Assembly: GCA_039881045.1 (NCBI GenBank)
Contig: JAYWVB010000002.1
Location: 1,116,001-1,180,000, forward strand
DNA: 64,000 nucleotides
Source: Chaetomium olivaceum
Lineage: Eukaryota > Ascomycota > Sordariomycetes > Sordariales > Chaetomiaceae
Direction: 5' to 3'
Of the stretch, positions 1 to 10,953 are shown one piece after another. The translations under genes were made by a program, and so were the position numbers. The stretch's first letter is position 1. Every line of letters begins with the position of its first letter. The notes beneath the pieces were generated by a model. The model searched no databases, was not told where the DNA came from, and worked only from the letters and a program-made list of their open reading frames with translations.

Positions 1-619
1 CTGCGCTGTGGCCAAGGAGCTTTGACGTCTGCTGTCGTGCATGGGCAGGCTGGGTGTGTGGCTGGAGCGAACTTGAAGATCGAGCAAAAAAGAAAAAAAA
101 GGCCAAGAAAATCAGCCAAAAAGAAGAATGAAAAGGGGGAAAGAGACCCAAATAATAGAGGCCAAATGAAAGAAAAAACAAGAAGTTAAACGGTTTTTTT
201 TTAGGCCCCAGATGACTTGTTTATTTCGTTTCCACGATCGAGCATCTGCTATTTTGCTACGGATAGCGTAGGTACACATAAGGGAGTTGCCCCAAAGCTC
301 GCGCCACAGCTAGGTACCTATGGAGGACGCCGCAGAACAACCTGGAACCCCGCACAGTGCATTGAACAAGCTTCTTAGCACCTCTCTGGCCACTGGGGGC
401 GTCCTTCGGCGCATGAGCCCAAGATGTCATCCTCTGCTGCCTTCCGGGCGAGTTACAAAACAACCTGGAAACCACACAAGTTTCGGCCAACCACGGCATT
501 TGCGATGTAAAAGTCCACCTTACCTGATATCAACCCAGACTATCTCCCGTTTTCAATCTTCCATACTTTCGACCAACATCGAATAACTTTCTTATCGCAC
601 CTGACCGTCGTTCAGAAAG
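1..619. other. Intergenic region upstream of UFD1
   Basis: I see no gene here. The first 200 bases are A-rich and purine-rich. The stretch just before position 620 is pyrimidine-containing and reads like a fungal 5' untranslated leader. Short open frames on both strands show no protein-like features. Confidence 0.6.
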
Positions 620-1829
620 ATGGTGAGTTAGACCCCGCCTTTGACGATCTGCTCCTCCAAGATCGCATTGCTAAACCCACGAATACAGTTTAATCCTGCC
701 GACTATCGCGGGAACCTTCGGGCTCCCCGCGCGCAGCGTTTCGACGAATATTATCGATGCTATCCCTTGGTCATGGCCCCCGGCGCCGAGCGCCCCGACC
801 TCAACTACGGATCCAAGATCTTCCTCCCACCATCTGCCTTGGATAAGGTGTCAAGGATGCATGTTCAATGGCCTATTATGCTAGAACTGATCAACGGGGC
901 GGCCGGGGGCAAACACACACATGCGGGCGTCCTCGAGTTCGTGGCGGAGGAGGGAAGAGCTTACATTCCGCAATGGGTATGCTAAGGGCTCCCCTTTGGC
1001 TCCGGCCAGACGTACTGACGGTTCGCAGATGATGCAATCACTTCAGCTCGATGTTGGCGACATGATCCAAGTCAAGACCACCTCCCTCGAACTTGCCAAG
1101 CTAGTCAAGCTACAACCTCAGTCCGTTAACTTCCTCGAGATCACCGACCCGCGTGCCGTCCTCGAAAAAGCCTTCCGAAACTTCGCGGCTCTAACCAAGG
1201 GCGATGTCTTCAACTTCGAATACAACGACGAGATCTACGACATGGCCGTTCTGGATGTGAAACCTGAGACTGCTAGAATGGGCGTCAGCATGATCGAGAC
1301 AGATGTGAGCGTCGACTTTGCCCCGCCAGTCGGCTATGTCGAGCCAGAGAGAGCGCCACGCGGCAGCGGCACCAGCACACCCCGCAGTGCAAGAGGTGCA
1401 GGTGGTGGTGGTGTGCCCCCTGGAGGATTACTCTATAACCAAGGCACCATGGCGCAGGCAATTAATTATGACTCGATTGCGCCGGGTTCAGCAGCATCTC
1501 TGGCAGGAAACTTTACGGGGGAGGGGCAACGGTTGAGTTCCAAGAAGTGCGGCAAGGCACCAACGCCGAAGCCCGCAACCCCTGTGGCCGGCACATCAAG
1601 CTCAGCCCAGGAAGCTGCAGTACCCATACGACGAAGCAACGGGCCCGCGCCCCTGCGTCTCCCTCCTAACAAACTCTTTCTGGGGTACGAAATCAAGCCG
1701 GTTAAGACCGCTGAGGATAAAGAAAGGGAGGCTGCGAACGCAAAGCAGCCTCACTTTGCAGGTCAAGGCCAGACATTGAGAGAGACCGCCAAGAAAAAGA
1801 ACGACAGTGACGATAAGGGTGGAAAATAG
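620..1829 (+). CDS. UFD1: Ubiquitin fusion degradation protein 1 (Cdc48-Npl4 cofactor)
   Basis: UFD1 binds Cdc48/p97 with Npl4 and delivers ubiquitinated substrates for unfolding, including ER-associated degradation (family knowledge). The model is join(620..622, 689..976, 1029..1829), 363 residues. The ATG stands alone as a three-base coding exon followed directly by a GTGAGT donor; splicing then gives MFNPADYRG. The conserved UFD1 fold follows: FDEYYRCYPLVM, LNYGSKIFLPPSALDK, HTHAGVLEFVAEEGRAY, MMQSLQLDVGD and VSMIETDVSVDFAPPVGYVEP. The C-terminal third is low complexity, ending in a conserved-looking LFLGYEIKPVK segment and a Lys-rich tail. The second intron falls after PQW. Both introns keep the frame exactly. 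The family assignment is firm; the ATG-only first exon is inferred from splice signals and the need for the FNP start. Confidence 0.95.
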
Positions 1830-2699
1830 GTGCACGGCCGGGGAAAGGCTGCATCAGGGTCACAAGTTACGTGTATTAGACCGGGACAACATCCTTCCTA
1901 TGACCAATTTGATTGGCGTTGAGTAGATCTGTCGAGGGCTTTCTCGAATTTGCGGCAAGAGCCGGAAACTCCACCGAGAGACGGGAAGTCTAGGGGTTGA
2001 TGCTAGGCAGTGGGATGTTTAGGGCTTGCCAGATCTTAGGAAGCCTCGTCTATGTTACATACTAATCAGCTTTCTATTCACACTAACACCGCAACACAGC
2101 ACGGGGAGTGGGATTTGAGGAGGGACTACGGTCTTATTGGAGATTTACCACAACTACCTAGGTTTCAAGTGATGAAATGTCAAAATTGGGTGTAACGAAC
2201 TACATTGTCGGTTTTTAAAGTCCAACCACCTCCAGTCTAGTATCGAGATTTTCCCAGACGTCACTCATCCTACTAGCCTACCCCCGACTTTTACCGACAT
2301 TCTGACAATTTACATATTATTCTAGGAGCAATGCCAAGATGACATCACGTTTTAAGGTTCTTGGTGTTGCTCTTCGGGTACTGTGCGAATGGTCCGTGCG
2401 TTGGTGTTTCCCTGACTGTCAAGCCCCGCAACTTTAGGTTCTCACGGGCCTGGAGCTGAGTTTGGGTTCTTCTCAGTTGCATGTGCTGGTGCGAAGCCCG
2501 CGCCCCCGCCAAAAGCAAGCAATTGGTCAAACTTGCAGACTGGCCACCCTTCCATCAATTCCTTCTTTCATCGGCCCATTTTGAACTCTCTCTTTGCCAT
2601 TTTATCAATCTGCCCGGTCTCAAGGGCTTGTTGGTGTGAAGCTTTGGGTAGCGCAGCTATAATTTCCAAAAGCGCGACTACACATCCATAAAATCAAAC
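1830..2699. other. Intergenic region between UFD1 and the F-box-like gene
   Basis: About 870 bases holding the UFD1 3' end and the promoter and leader of the next gene. I see no convincing coding sequence or RNA gene. Confidence 0.6.
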
Positions 2700-5024
2700 A
2701 TGAAGCAACTCGCTAGCAATTCAACGGGTTCCGTACCCGCTGCATCGGCAGCGACAACTCGCAATTTACGACCGCGCCAAGCGTCCGGCGCTCCGGAACC
2801 CCCGGCGGGTGGCCGAGTGACAAGGAGCTCGGCTGCGTTTCCGAGGACGTCTTCGACCAACGAGGATCCGGCGGTGCCACAACCTCCACCGCCCAACACC
2901 CCAACAAAGTCGCACAAGCGCTCCGGATCGTCATTCGGGATTGCAAGCCGACCAAAACGGACCCGGCATTCCCTTCATGAACCGGGGTTTTATGGAGAAG
3001 ATAGCGATAGCGAGAGCGGGGACGAACTTGAGAATCCTCACCTCACCCCCAGTCCGTATGTGGAGCAGAAAACGATCACCCGTCAACCACGTCGAGTTCC
3101 CCAGGGCCTCTTCACACCCAAAAAGGCGACAACCTCGGCTCGGGCAACAAAGAGCACATGTAAAATCATCTCTAGAAGGTCTCCTGCGACCGAGAAAGTC
3201 GAAGGCGTCGTCGAGGATGGCGTTATCCCGGATTGGACCAGCTTGCCGTATATGGTCCTTACCCAGATTTTTGCATACGCCGCGGCGCCGCTGACCGAAG
3301 CCCGACACGCCCAATGGCTGACGGCAACCAGTGGTGTCTGCCGTGCATTTGCAGAGCCGGCCCTGACAGCCCTTTACCAGGCACCTCCATTGCTGAGCCG
3401 GTCAATGGCACATGGGCTCGTGTCGCTGTTGTCGAAGGGACCGTCCTCCACTCTATTCAACTACAGACCGAAAGTGGAAGAACTCTGGATTGATGTCGAG
3501 CAGATTGCTTCAAAGACGTTCAGAGGCCAACCACTCGACCTCGGGGCCCTGGTCAGCAACTTGCCTCGTCTGAAGCATATTCAGTTTTTCCACCAAAAAG
3601 ACGACGCCCCCTATCGATCGCTGGATGGTAGCTTACGTTGGCATTACCCTTCCGCGCTTTTCGATGCTCTCAACGGACCGCAAGTCTCGGCAGAGGGAGC
3701 ACACGTGGCCAGCCATGCGCGGCTTGTTGGATGGCAGTGGAATCGGCGGCTGATGGGTCCGGTTCTCAACCTCGCGGACGTCAAGGCGCTTCATGGAACC
3801 CCGGCGTTTTCGAGTCTGATCAAAGTCTCCTTTGTCAATTATCAGGTGCCTTCGCTTCACGCGAAAGCAAGTGATGACAGCGATGAGTTGATCGCCAAGG
3901 ACGAAGCCTTCATTCAAAGCATGGCTAACGCAATCATCGCTCTGCGGAACCTTAAGCATCTCATCATCGAGTCATCTACTGCGGCTAATGATCAGCTCCT
4001 ACGGCTCCTCCCCAAGGATCTCGAGGCCTTAGAGCTTATCAATTGCTGGGATGTCAATGGCGACGACTTCGCGGCTTATCTCCTCTCGAGCGGGCACCGG
4101 CTGAAGCGTCTCATACTGCACCACAACCAGTCATTGAGCCTTTCTTTCCTCCCCGTCCCAAAGCTGCCTGCCCGAACCTGCAGGTCCTGGCCATGGACTT
4201 CAAAACCTTCCAACATCACGAGTTCTACACGCGATTCGGACCCGAGCTACGACCAATTGCTCACCGCAGACCAGGTCCCGGAATGGCCCGAGGCTTTGGA
4301 AGCACTCCAACTGTTGAACATGAAAAAGTGGTCCGCAGATGCAGCCGAGACGTTGTTTCAGTCACTCACCGACAGCGCCTCGAAACTGTTAAAGCTCCGC
4401 CGCTTGGAACTGAAAGCCATGTTGAGCATCCCTATCTTGGAGCGCTCAAGGCTCCGTAACAAGTGGGAGCGTAAGATGCGGCACATTTTCCTGCGTGAGA
4501 ACCAGGACCCCCTACCCCTGTTCTCTTTGCGAGAGCCTGCCCAGCAACCCAGCACCGAGGAGGTCAAACGCACCTCAAAGAAGCCGAGCAAGCTTACTCG
4601 CGGTCTACTTGCCGAAAACCCCACGCGCCGGAGCGGCCGGCTTAGGACGAAGTGGTCGAACTCGCCCTCCCGCGCCAGTAGTGTTGGCGTTGGACGGGAT
4701 CTCCGACACGGGCTTGATCGGCCGTCGTATGCTGAGCCCGATACGGACGACGAGGATGAGGAGGAGGACGATGAGGTGGAGGGGGAACAGGGCGCGGATG
4801 AGTCCGGCACGAGCACCCAACCCGAATCTCCGACATCGTCGGCCGGGACCGAAGTCCCCTTTCGCCAGGGATTGTGTGAGAAGGTCGAGATCCAGCTGGA
4901 TAACCAGAAGGCGGTCGAGACCACGCTCACCATGGACGATTTCCTGGATAGCGAGAACAACGACCTGTCAGATGACGACTGGGTCGGCCAGGATGAGGAT
5001 GAGGATACTGGGTATGCTTGGTAG
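2700..5024 (+). CDS. F-box/leucine-rich-repeat-like protein with acidic tail; internal compensated frameshift
   Basis: A single open frame of 774 codons with no introns. The N-terminal 150 residues are Ser/Pro/Arg-rich and disordered. Around residues 175-225 is an F-box-like helical block (LPYMVLTQIFAYA, then GVCRAFAEPALTALY). Leucine-rich segments follow, such as ALRNLKHLIIESS and LEALELINCWDVNGDDF. The C-terminus is strongly acidic, with a DDEDEEEDD run near residue 680. This suggests a substrate adaptor of an SCF-type ubiquitin ligase or an Rad7/Amn1-like LRR protein, by inference only. Between about 4157 and 4232 the main frame reads as non-protein-like, while another frame gives CPNLQVLAMDFKTF, a typical LRR pattern. 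One missing base near 4157 and one extra base near 4232 would explain this, so roughly 25 residues of the printed translation are probably wrong. The exact orthologue is not recognised. Confidence 0.8.
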   Translation: MKQLASNSTGSVPAASAATTRNLRPRQASGAPEPPAGGRVTRSSAAFPRTSSTNEDPAVPQPPPPNTPTKSHKRSGSSFGIASRPKRTRHSLHEPGFYGEDSDSESGDELENPHLTPSPYVEQKTITRQPRRVPQGLFTPKKATTSARATKSTCKIISRRSPATEKVEGVVEDGVIPDWTSLPYMVLTQIFAYAAAPLTEARHAQWLTATSGVCRAFAEPALTALYQAPPLLSRSMAHGLVSLLSKGPSSTLFNYRPKVEELWIDVEQIASKTFRGQPLDLGALVSNLPRLKHIQFFHQKDDAPYRSLDGSLRWHYPSALFDALNGPQVSAEGAHVASHARLVGWQWNRRLMGPVLNLADVKALHGTPAFSSLIKVSFVNYQVPSLHAKASDDSDELIAKDEAFIQSMANAIIALRNLKHLIIESSTAANDQLLRLLPKDLEALELINCWDVNGDDFAAYLLSSGHRLKRLILHHNQSLSLSFLPVPKLPARTCRSWPWTSKPSNITSSTRDSDPSYDQLLTADQVPEWPEALEALQLLNMKKWSADAAETLFQSLTDSASKLLKLRRLELKAMLSIPILERSRLRNKWERKMRHIFLRENQDPLPLFSLREPAQQPSTEEVKRTSKKPSKLTRGLLAENPTRRSGRLRTKWSNSPSRASSVGVGRDLRHGLDRPSYAEPDTDDEDEEEDDEVEGEQGADESGTSTQPESPTSSAGTEVPFRQGLCEKVEIQLDNQKAVETTLTMDDFLDSENNDLSDDDWVGQDEDEDTGYAW

Positions 5025-7928
5025 ATGAAGTCGTATTTCTGGCGTTTTCCTTTCCTCTGTATTCGTTGTATATTTTCTTATGGGTGGTGCATTATCATGG
5101 GCGACTGTTGCTACTTGCATGCCTGGGCCGGGCTGGAAACCGGAACTTGGACCGGTATTTATGGCGTCGGGTCACTTTGCTTCAATTTTCTTGTATTTCT
5201 TGCCCAGGACGAGGGCCGGGTCTGGGGGGCAATTATGGCGTAGGGTATATTCGGCACAAAATCGTGCGATCTTGTTTATCACACCCGCCCAATGAGGCGT
5301 GGGGCATTTTAGGCGTTCAAAGTTGCTCTCACTAGCTGTATCTATTTCCAACTTGCTGTCCAAACTCTGGCTTCAGTTGGTTGGATGCAATGTCCGATCA
5401 CCTATGCCATCATAGTGTGACCCGCGGATAGATAGCCTTGAGATGGACCTGCAAGGAAAAGGCACATTAAATCCTGGTTCTCTTGTGTAAAGTTAACGTT
5501 TCCCATAGGCCGTGCTCTCTCCAGTGATGCCTGCGTCCATTTCCCGGGACCTAAGTTCCTCACTCCTTATCCTGGCTACGATAGCCTATGACTAAGGTAG
5601 GCCGTTCAAATTGAGAGGAAGCGCTAAAGTTCGTAATATCATGTCATCCGAGTGCCGGAGTTAGTCTAAAATCACGACCATCCAAGCCAACATTGGGAGC
5701 TCAACGGCAGGTAATATATCTGGAGCAACAGTGACTGGCGCGTCTTTGAGAATCGAAGGGAGACGGACAGAATAGACAGCGCTGGGTAAAACACTAGTGA
5801 TAATCAATAATATATAACTGTGCTGCACGTCAAGTTAGCGTCTAGGTAGCGAGTGCTAGATACTCAGAGATTTGGCACACGCGATGAAATCCTGTCTTTT
5901 GTTAGCCATTCCGTGAGCTGATTTGGCAGTGCTGCGCCCAAGATAGGAGTGGTTCTAATCATAATGAAACCATTCACTAAGAGGCCACCGCACACACATC
6001 AAAGGGGCTAACGAATCTGGGTATCGGGTCACTTGGAGTTGTCTGGATGATTCCATCTCCGGGGCTGTAGAAGACTTCTTCCGGTGGCGAGCAGACTGAT
6101 GAAAGCCCTGGCTCGTCAAGACCATGCTGGCAACGTTAAAAGCTACGGAATGCATGGAAATCATGATGGAACCGACTGAAGACTAACATCATAGACCCAA
6201 CTGCCAAACCATACACAAATAGACAGCAGTCAAATACAATCTGTGGAATCAGCAACCCCCCATGCAGTTTTGGCGACGGGCAGCGGGTTGAATGTCAACC
6301 AAAACACAGGCGTCACAATAAACAGGATTGTAACCTCCCGATTCTGGTCAAGATATATTGTAGAGTGAGATCTTCAACGTTGATCGAATCTGTTTGATTG
6401 TCTATATCACAGGAACGAGCTGCTTAGTGCCGTCCATCTCGCCAACAAATCACAACGAATTAGTCACAGGCTTACTTACTACTATAGTTACTAAAGAAAT
6501 AGGACCTACTAGAAACAGGAAACCCTACCGGAAAATGCCTTGGGAGTAATGGGAAGTAGGAGACCGCCTTGAGAATAGTATCGGGCATCTCACCGAGCGG
6601 GCTCCGGTGCTAGGCGTGACTGCCAAGATGCGTCCTAATTTCTAGCTGTCGCTTTAAACGTTTCACGGCATTCTACTTCGTACTGGTATGGGATTCGAGC
6701 TATGGATGACAGTGTCAACGAGACAGATGGGTCGAGTTTCCTATAGTACAGACGCATATGCATCGTTAAACGAGTGTCTCGGTTCGTGGACAACGTCGAC
6801 CCATACCGATCTAGGATTTCTACAACTTAGGCTGATTCTTATCATGATGCTTGAGGGAATCGAGTCCTCTTCTTGTGGTCCGAACCCTGATTAAAGATAG
6901 GTACGGGCAGATGCATATGTGGACCCCCCACACGCCCATCTTGGCTGCATTCCAGCCCCTTCCATCATTTCATACTCTGTTCTTCGCCAGTTGCTTGCGC
7001 TTCAATCGAAACCTGAGTCCAAGTCGGGTTCATAACCCTGGTCTGTCAGCTCAGTGACAAGGGTCTGTTAGTGAGCTACATTCTTACCCACATAACTTGT
7101 ATGCTACAATTCGTACCGTGCTACCGCGATTGCCGCTAACCGTACAGGGTCGGCAGACGGAGCCGACGCCCCACGACGACCGGGGCCGCCGAAGTGGCAC
7201 GAATCAACAGCAAACCTGAAATCGCGATAGGAGAATCTCGCTCGCCTTTTCGGCTACGGTACGCGTCTTTCCACCATCGGCCCCCTTCATTGCCTGCTCC
7301 ACTACCGTACCCCCTTTTCGTGTCAATGGCACTCTGAATGTAAACGCCACAGCCTGTGTTTGATGCACTTGGTGGCTGCACTCTGTTGATTTCAATCATC
7401 GCCCATCAATCAGTTTCGGCAGTGCGGCGCGCTGGTCCTCCCAAGCGGATGGTTAACCGACTTCCTTGTCAATCAATCCACACCACACTTGTGTTCTTCA
7501 CACACCAGGCCGCCGCTTCATTCCATCTCACAGTCTCAAGGGATCACAACCGTTCATAACTCGCTGATAACCCTTCATCGGTTTCTATTGCTGCCTATCT
7601 CGGCCGCACCTTCCTCGACCTATTACACACCCTCTACAATCACGCGATTATTTGACTTTTTTCTTCTTTGCTACCCTACCTTTATATCTACACACTTCTT
7701 CGCCATTCCGGCCTCATCTCGAGGAATTATTTCAACCTGAACGGCGACGCTACGATACACACTGTACCGCCTTTGCGATTCCTCTCACCGGACAATGCGG
7801 CTTATCCCACTTTGCAGACCCCGTTGACCCCTTCACGCGTCTCACCAGGCTTTAAGGGTTTGGGCCAAAGAGAGTCATTGTCATCTGTCCACGTGCCCAT
7901 GACATGGGCCGGATGACATCTTTACGCC
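5025..7928. other. Long gene-poor region with relic-like AT-rich sequence
   Basis: About 2.9 kb without a supportable gene. From about 5400 to 7100 the sequence is richer in A/T and in TA steps than the neighbouring genes and holds only short broken frames, as expected of decayed (perhaps RIP-mutated) sequence. A CTAAC-ATCATAG stretch at about 6184-6195 looks like an intron 3' end, but no exon partner is visible. From about 7450 to 7928 the sequence is C/T-rich and is probably the promoter and leader of SUZ12. Confidence 0.5.
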
Positions 7929-10256
7929 ATGTCGACCATTAGCAATCACAACCGTGGCCTGCCCTTCCTGCATCGGAATTGGCTCAAAGCTACCAATCAT
8001 TGGAACACCAAGATGGGCAACAAGCCTTCCTCCCAGACACGCGACGCTGGCGACAAGCTCGCTGATGACGACCACCAGGCCCGCCGCGCAGCAAAGCGCC
8101 GCCGTATCGATGACGATTATGATGGCTTCCCGCTGTTTGAGAACTATGGTACCGCCCAGCGCGCCCTCCGTATCGAGGTCCTCAAGATTAGCCACAAGGA
8201 CTCGCCCCGGGTGAAGAACGGTATCTTTAATGGGGTTATTGCCCCCAACGTTAGGGATGTCGTACAGGTCAAGGCCCGCTGCAAGCTCACCATCACTGGC
8301 TACAAGGGTGGCGAAGCGGTCGTCTTGCACGTCGACAGCCAAGTCTGCGACATCCGCCTCTTCAAGAACCCCGCCGGCTCGTCCCCCATGGCCCGCTTTT
8401 CCTCCATCCGGCCCTTCCACATCCCGGAAGAGAAGATCTTTCTCGAACGTGATGATGATGCCGTGTTCGGCCTGGCCAACACCTACTCGGTCCTCGTCGA
8501 GCTCGAGTCTGCTGGCGACGCCAACTGGCCGCCCACCGATCTCGTCCCTATCAGTGACGAGGACACCTTCTACAACAGGGGGCTCCCGTCCCGGCAGTGG
8601 GTGCTCACCGCCAACATCGCCGACCTCTTCAGCAGCCGCAACCGTAAGTCGGTCCGCCTACGGGTGAAGAAGCAGCCCGCCAATGACGTCGCCACCAATT
8701 TCCTCATGGACATGGATGTCCGCTGGTTAACGCCTATATCGAGCCAGCGGAGGCCGCGAGAACACACCAAGGATATCCAGCCCTCCATCTCGGTGTTTGA
8801 CCCCAACGAGCCCACCGCGCCTCTTGTTAACGGCAACACTAACCTCCCCAATCCCGTCAACGGCACGAATACGCATCGCCGCGACTCTCAGGTCAATGGC
8901 GAAGGGGAGCTTGCGCCAAACGGACAAGCGAACGGGTCTGTAGCCGACCCGTCCGAAGAGTTGGCCGAGGGCGAGCTTACTCCCGGTCGCTCTCGGCGAA
9001 CAAGGCTAGACATCAACTACAACGTCAAGCAGATGTGGAACAACGCGGTCGGGAAGGAGACTAGGAAGCGACGGAAGCTCGGCGAGGACCACAGCCAGCT
9101 CGACGAGCACACAATCACATACCTGCTCCCACCAGAGCAGGTCCAAACGGACAAGTTCGCCTGCCTGCTATGTGGTGCTGAGAACGACCGTCTCTGCCAG
9201 CTGCGCGCTCACTACCTGAGTCACCCGCAGTATGATTTCCACTTTGAAATCAAGCCCAAGGCGGGGTATTGTGTCACAGTCAAGCCGAATGCTGATGGCC
9301 GTGGCTCGCCCTTGAGACCCAGGGTGTACCAGCTCGGGTTGCCCGTTAAACCCCTCGACCTGGAGAAGTACGTCAACGGAGATGACTCCTGGGTCACCTC
9401 CCGTCTCGGCCCAGACAACGGCCGTGAAGTCTTTGAAGATACTGCTCCGCAAGGAGGGCGTACGGTAAGATATCATTCCGGAACTTGGTTTGTATGAGTC
9501 TTTAGGATACTAACACTTCCCAGAAACTTACCACCAAGCGGACCCGGCGTAAGGTGCTCGTCCCCAAATCCAAGCAGCCCCTCTTCGACCCCCTCAGCAA
9601 AGTCCGGCTCCAGCCCGGCACACCGATCCCACAGTACCAAATCGACGACTCGTGGCTCCTGCTCAAGCATCGCGACAACCTGCAGGATTTTATCGACCTC
9701 AACGCGGCCGAAAAGGAGTACCTGCAGGTATGGGATGCTTTCATCCTGCGCCAGCACATCTCGTCGCCGCAGTACCTGCCCCGCAACTTCCTGCGCTTCG
9801 TGCGCGAGAACGCCGCCTGGCTCTCGGCGAAGCGGTCGAGGACGGACGAGTTCAGCAGGCATGTCGCCACGCTGCTCGCCCGCTGCGTCCTGCCGGACGA
9901 GGCCGTTTTCAAGGCCACGCGGCTCCTAGAAGACGCGCGGGCCCGGCGGGCCGCCGGCGAGGAACTAGGAGACGAACCGGCGTCTGCCCTGCAGCCTGTT
10001 AGGAACAAGGCTTCGGGTGGCTGCTGCACTGCCTGTGGCGGACCCGTGCCCCCGGCGACCATGTTGGTGTGTGGGAACAAGGTATGTTCCTTCTTTTCTT
10101 CTTGCTTACCTATGGGGTGTGTGTGTTATCGGGGATGCTAACAGTCCGGGTATCAAGGAATGCGAAAACCGGCTATATCACGATACATGCGTGGCAGACA
10201 CGGAGGAGGCGGTGGCGAAGGGTAGGCATTGGAGATGCAAAACTTGCTCTTCGTAG
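7929..10256 (+). CDS. SUZ12: Polycomb repressive complex 2 subunit SUZ12 (VEFS-box) with C-terminal PHD-like finger
   Basis: SUZ12 is a core scaffold of PRC2, which methylates histone H3K27 (family knowledge). The model is join(7929..9464, 9524..10081, 10158..10256), 730 residues; both introns end after clear branch points (ACTAAC and GCTAAC) and preserve frame. The N-terminus has GLPFLHRNW. A C2H2 finger lies near residues 410-435 (CLLCGAENDRLCQLRAHYLSH). The VEFS-box follows in the second exon, with TRRKVLVPKSKQPLFDP and then WLLLKHRDNLQDF, EYLQVWDAFIL and YLPRNFLRFVRENAAWL. The last 55 residues carry a C4HC3 Cys/His pattern resembling a PHD finger (CTACGG, CGNKEC, YHDTC, WRCKTC); the third exon supplies half of these ligands. 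Alternative starts exist (a Met at 8012), but the GLPFLHRN segment favours 7929. It is convergent with the SF3B2 gene. Confidence 0.92.
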
Positions 10257-10953
10257 AGCAGGGGGCGGGAATGTAGGATACCGTGGGTGAGGAATAAGCG
10301 AACTGAGCATAGGGGGCCGTGTATTGTAGAGGATTAATCAGACGTGGAGGGAGGGATTTGAGATGCTGCTTGTCGCCCAACGAGAATGACGTGAACGGGT
10401 TGTTGCTTGCTGGTGCGTGTAATTGTAGCAGGTGGCGCTTCAGGCAGGCTGTGCTTCCTGAAGAAATGTGTTGACGTGACGGGCAGCATGTAAGCTAGTA
10501 ACGAGAGTTGGCAGGACGCAATCTACAAGTGGTGGCCTGGTCGCCTCTCCAAGAGGGGAACATATACATCACTGACAATATTCGGTTTCTTGAACGAAAG
10601 CCCACAATATACCGCCAAGATATCAGTACAATACATATACTCCCATGGAAACTCAAAAGTAGCACTGACTGACTGGCTTGTAGTGAAAACCCAATATACC
10701 GAGGGAGCCCACGGCTCGTTTGTTTACTTTTGCCATTTTCCTCTCTCGTTTCCGCCATCAAACTACCTACTACTACTTGCAAAACCATATTATACACTCC
10801 ACAACCCCCCGCAAATCTTAGTAACAAACAAGCAAGCAAGCAGCACCCCAAAACGCCCAGGTAATGCCCCCAACAACCCAGCCATAGAATAGATACCTAT
10901 CTTCCAACCAAAACAACACCACACCACACCCACCACAACAACAACAAACCCAT
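10257..10953. other. Convergent intergenic region, 3' ends of SUZ12 and SF3B2
   Basis: About 700 bases between two converging genes. It should hold both 3' untranslated regions. I see no additional gene. The 10780-10950 stretch is rich in CA/CAA. Confidence 0.6.

Noticed and set aside
6160..6200. Intron-like 3' end (CTAAC...ATAG) in the gene-poor block
   Set aside because: No donor or coding exon could be matched to it.
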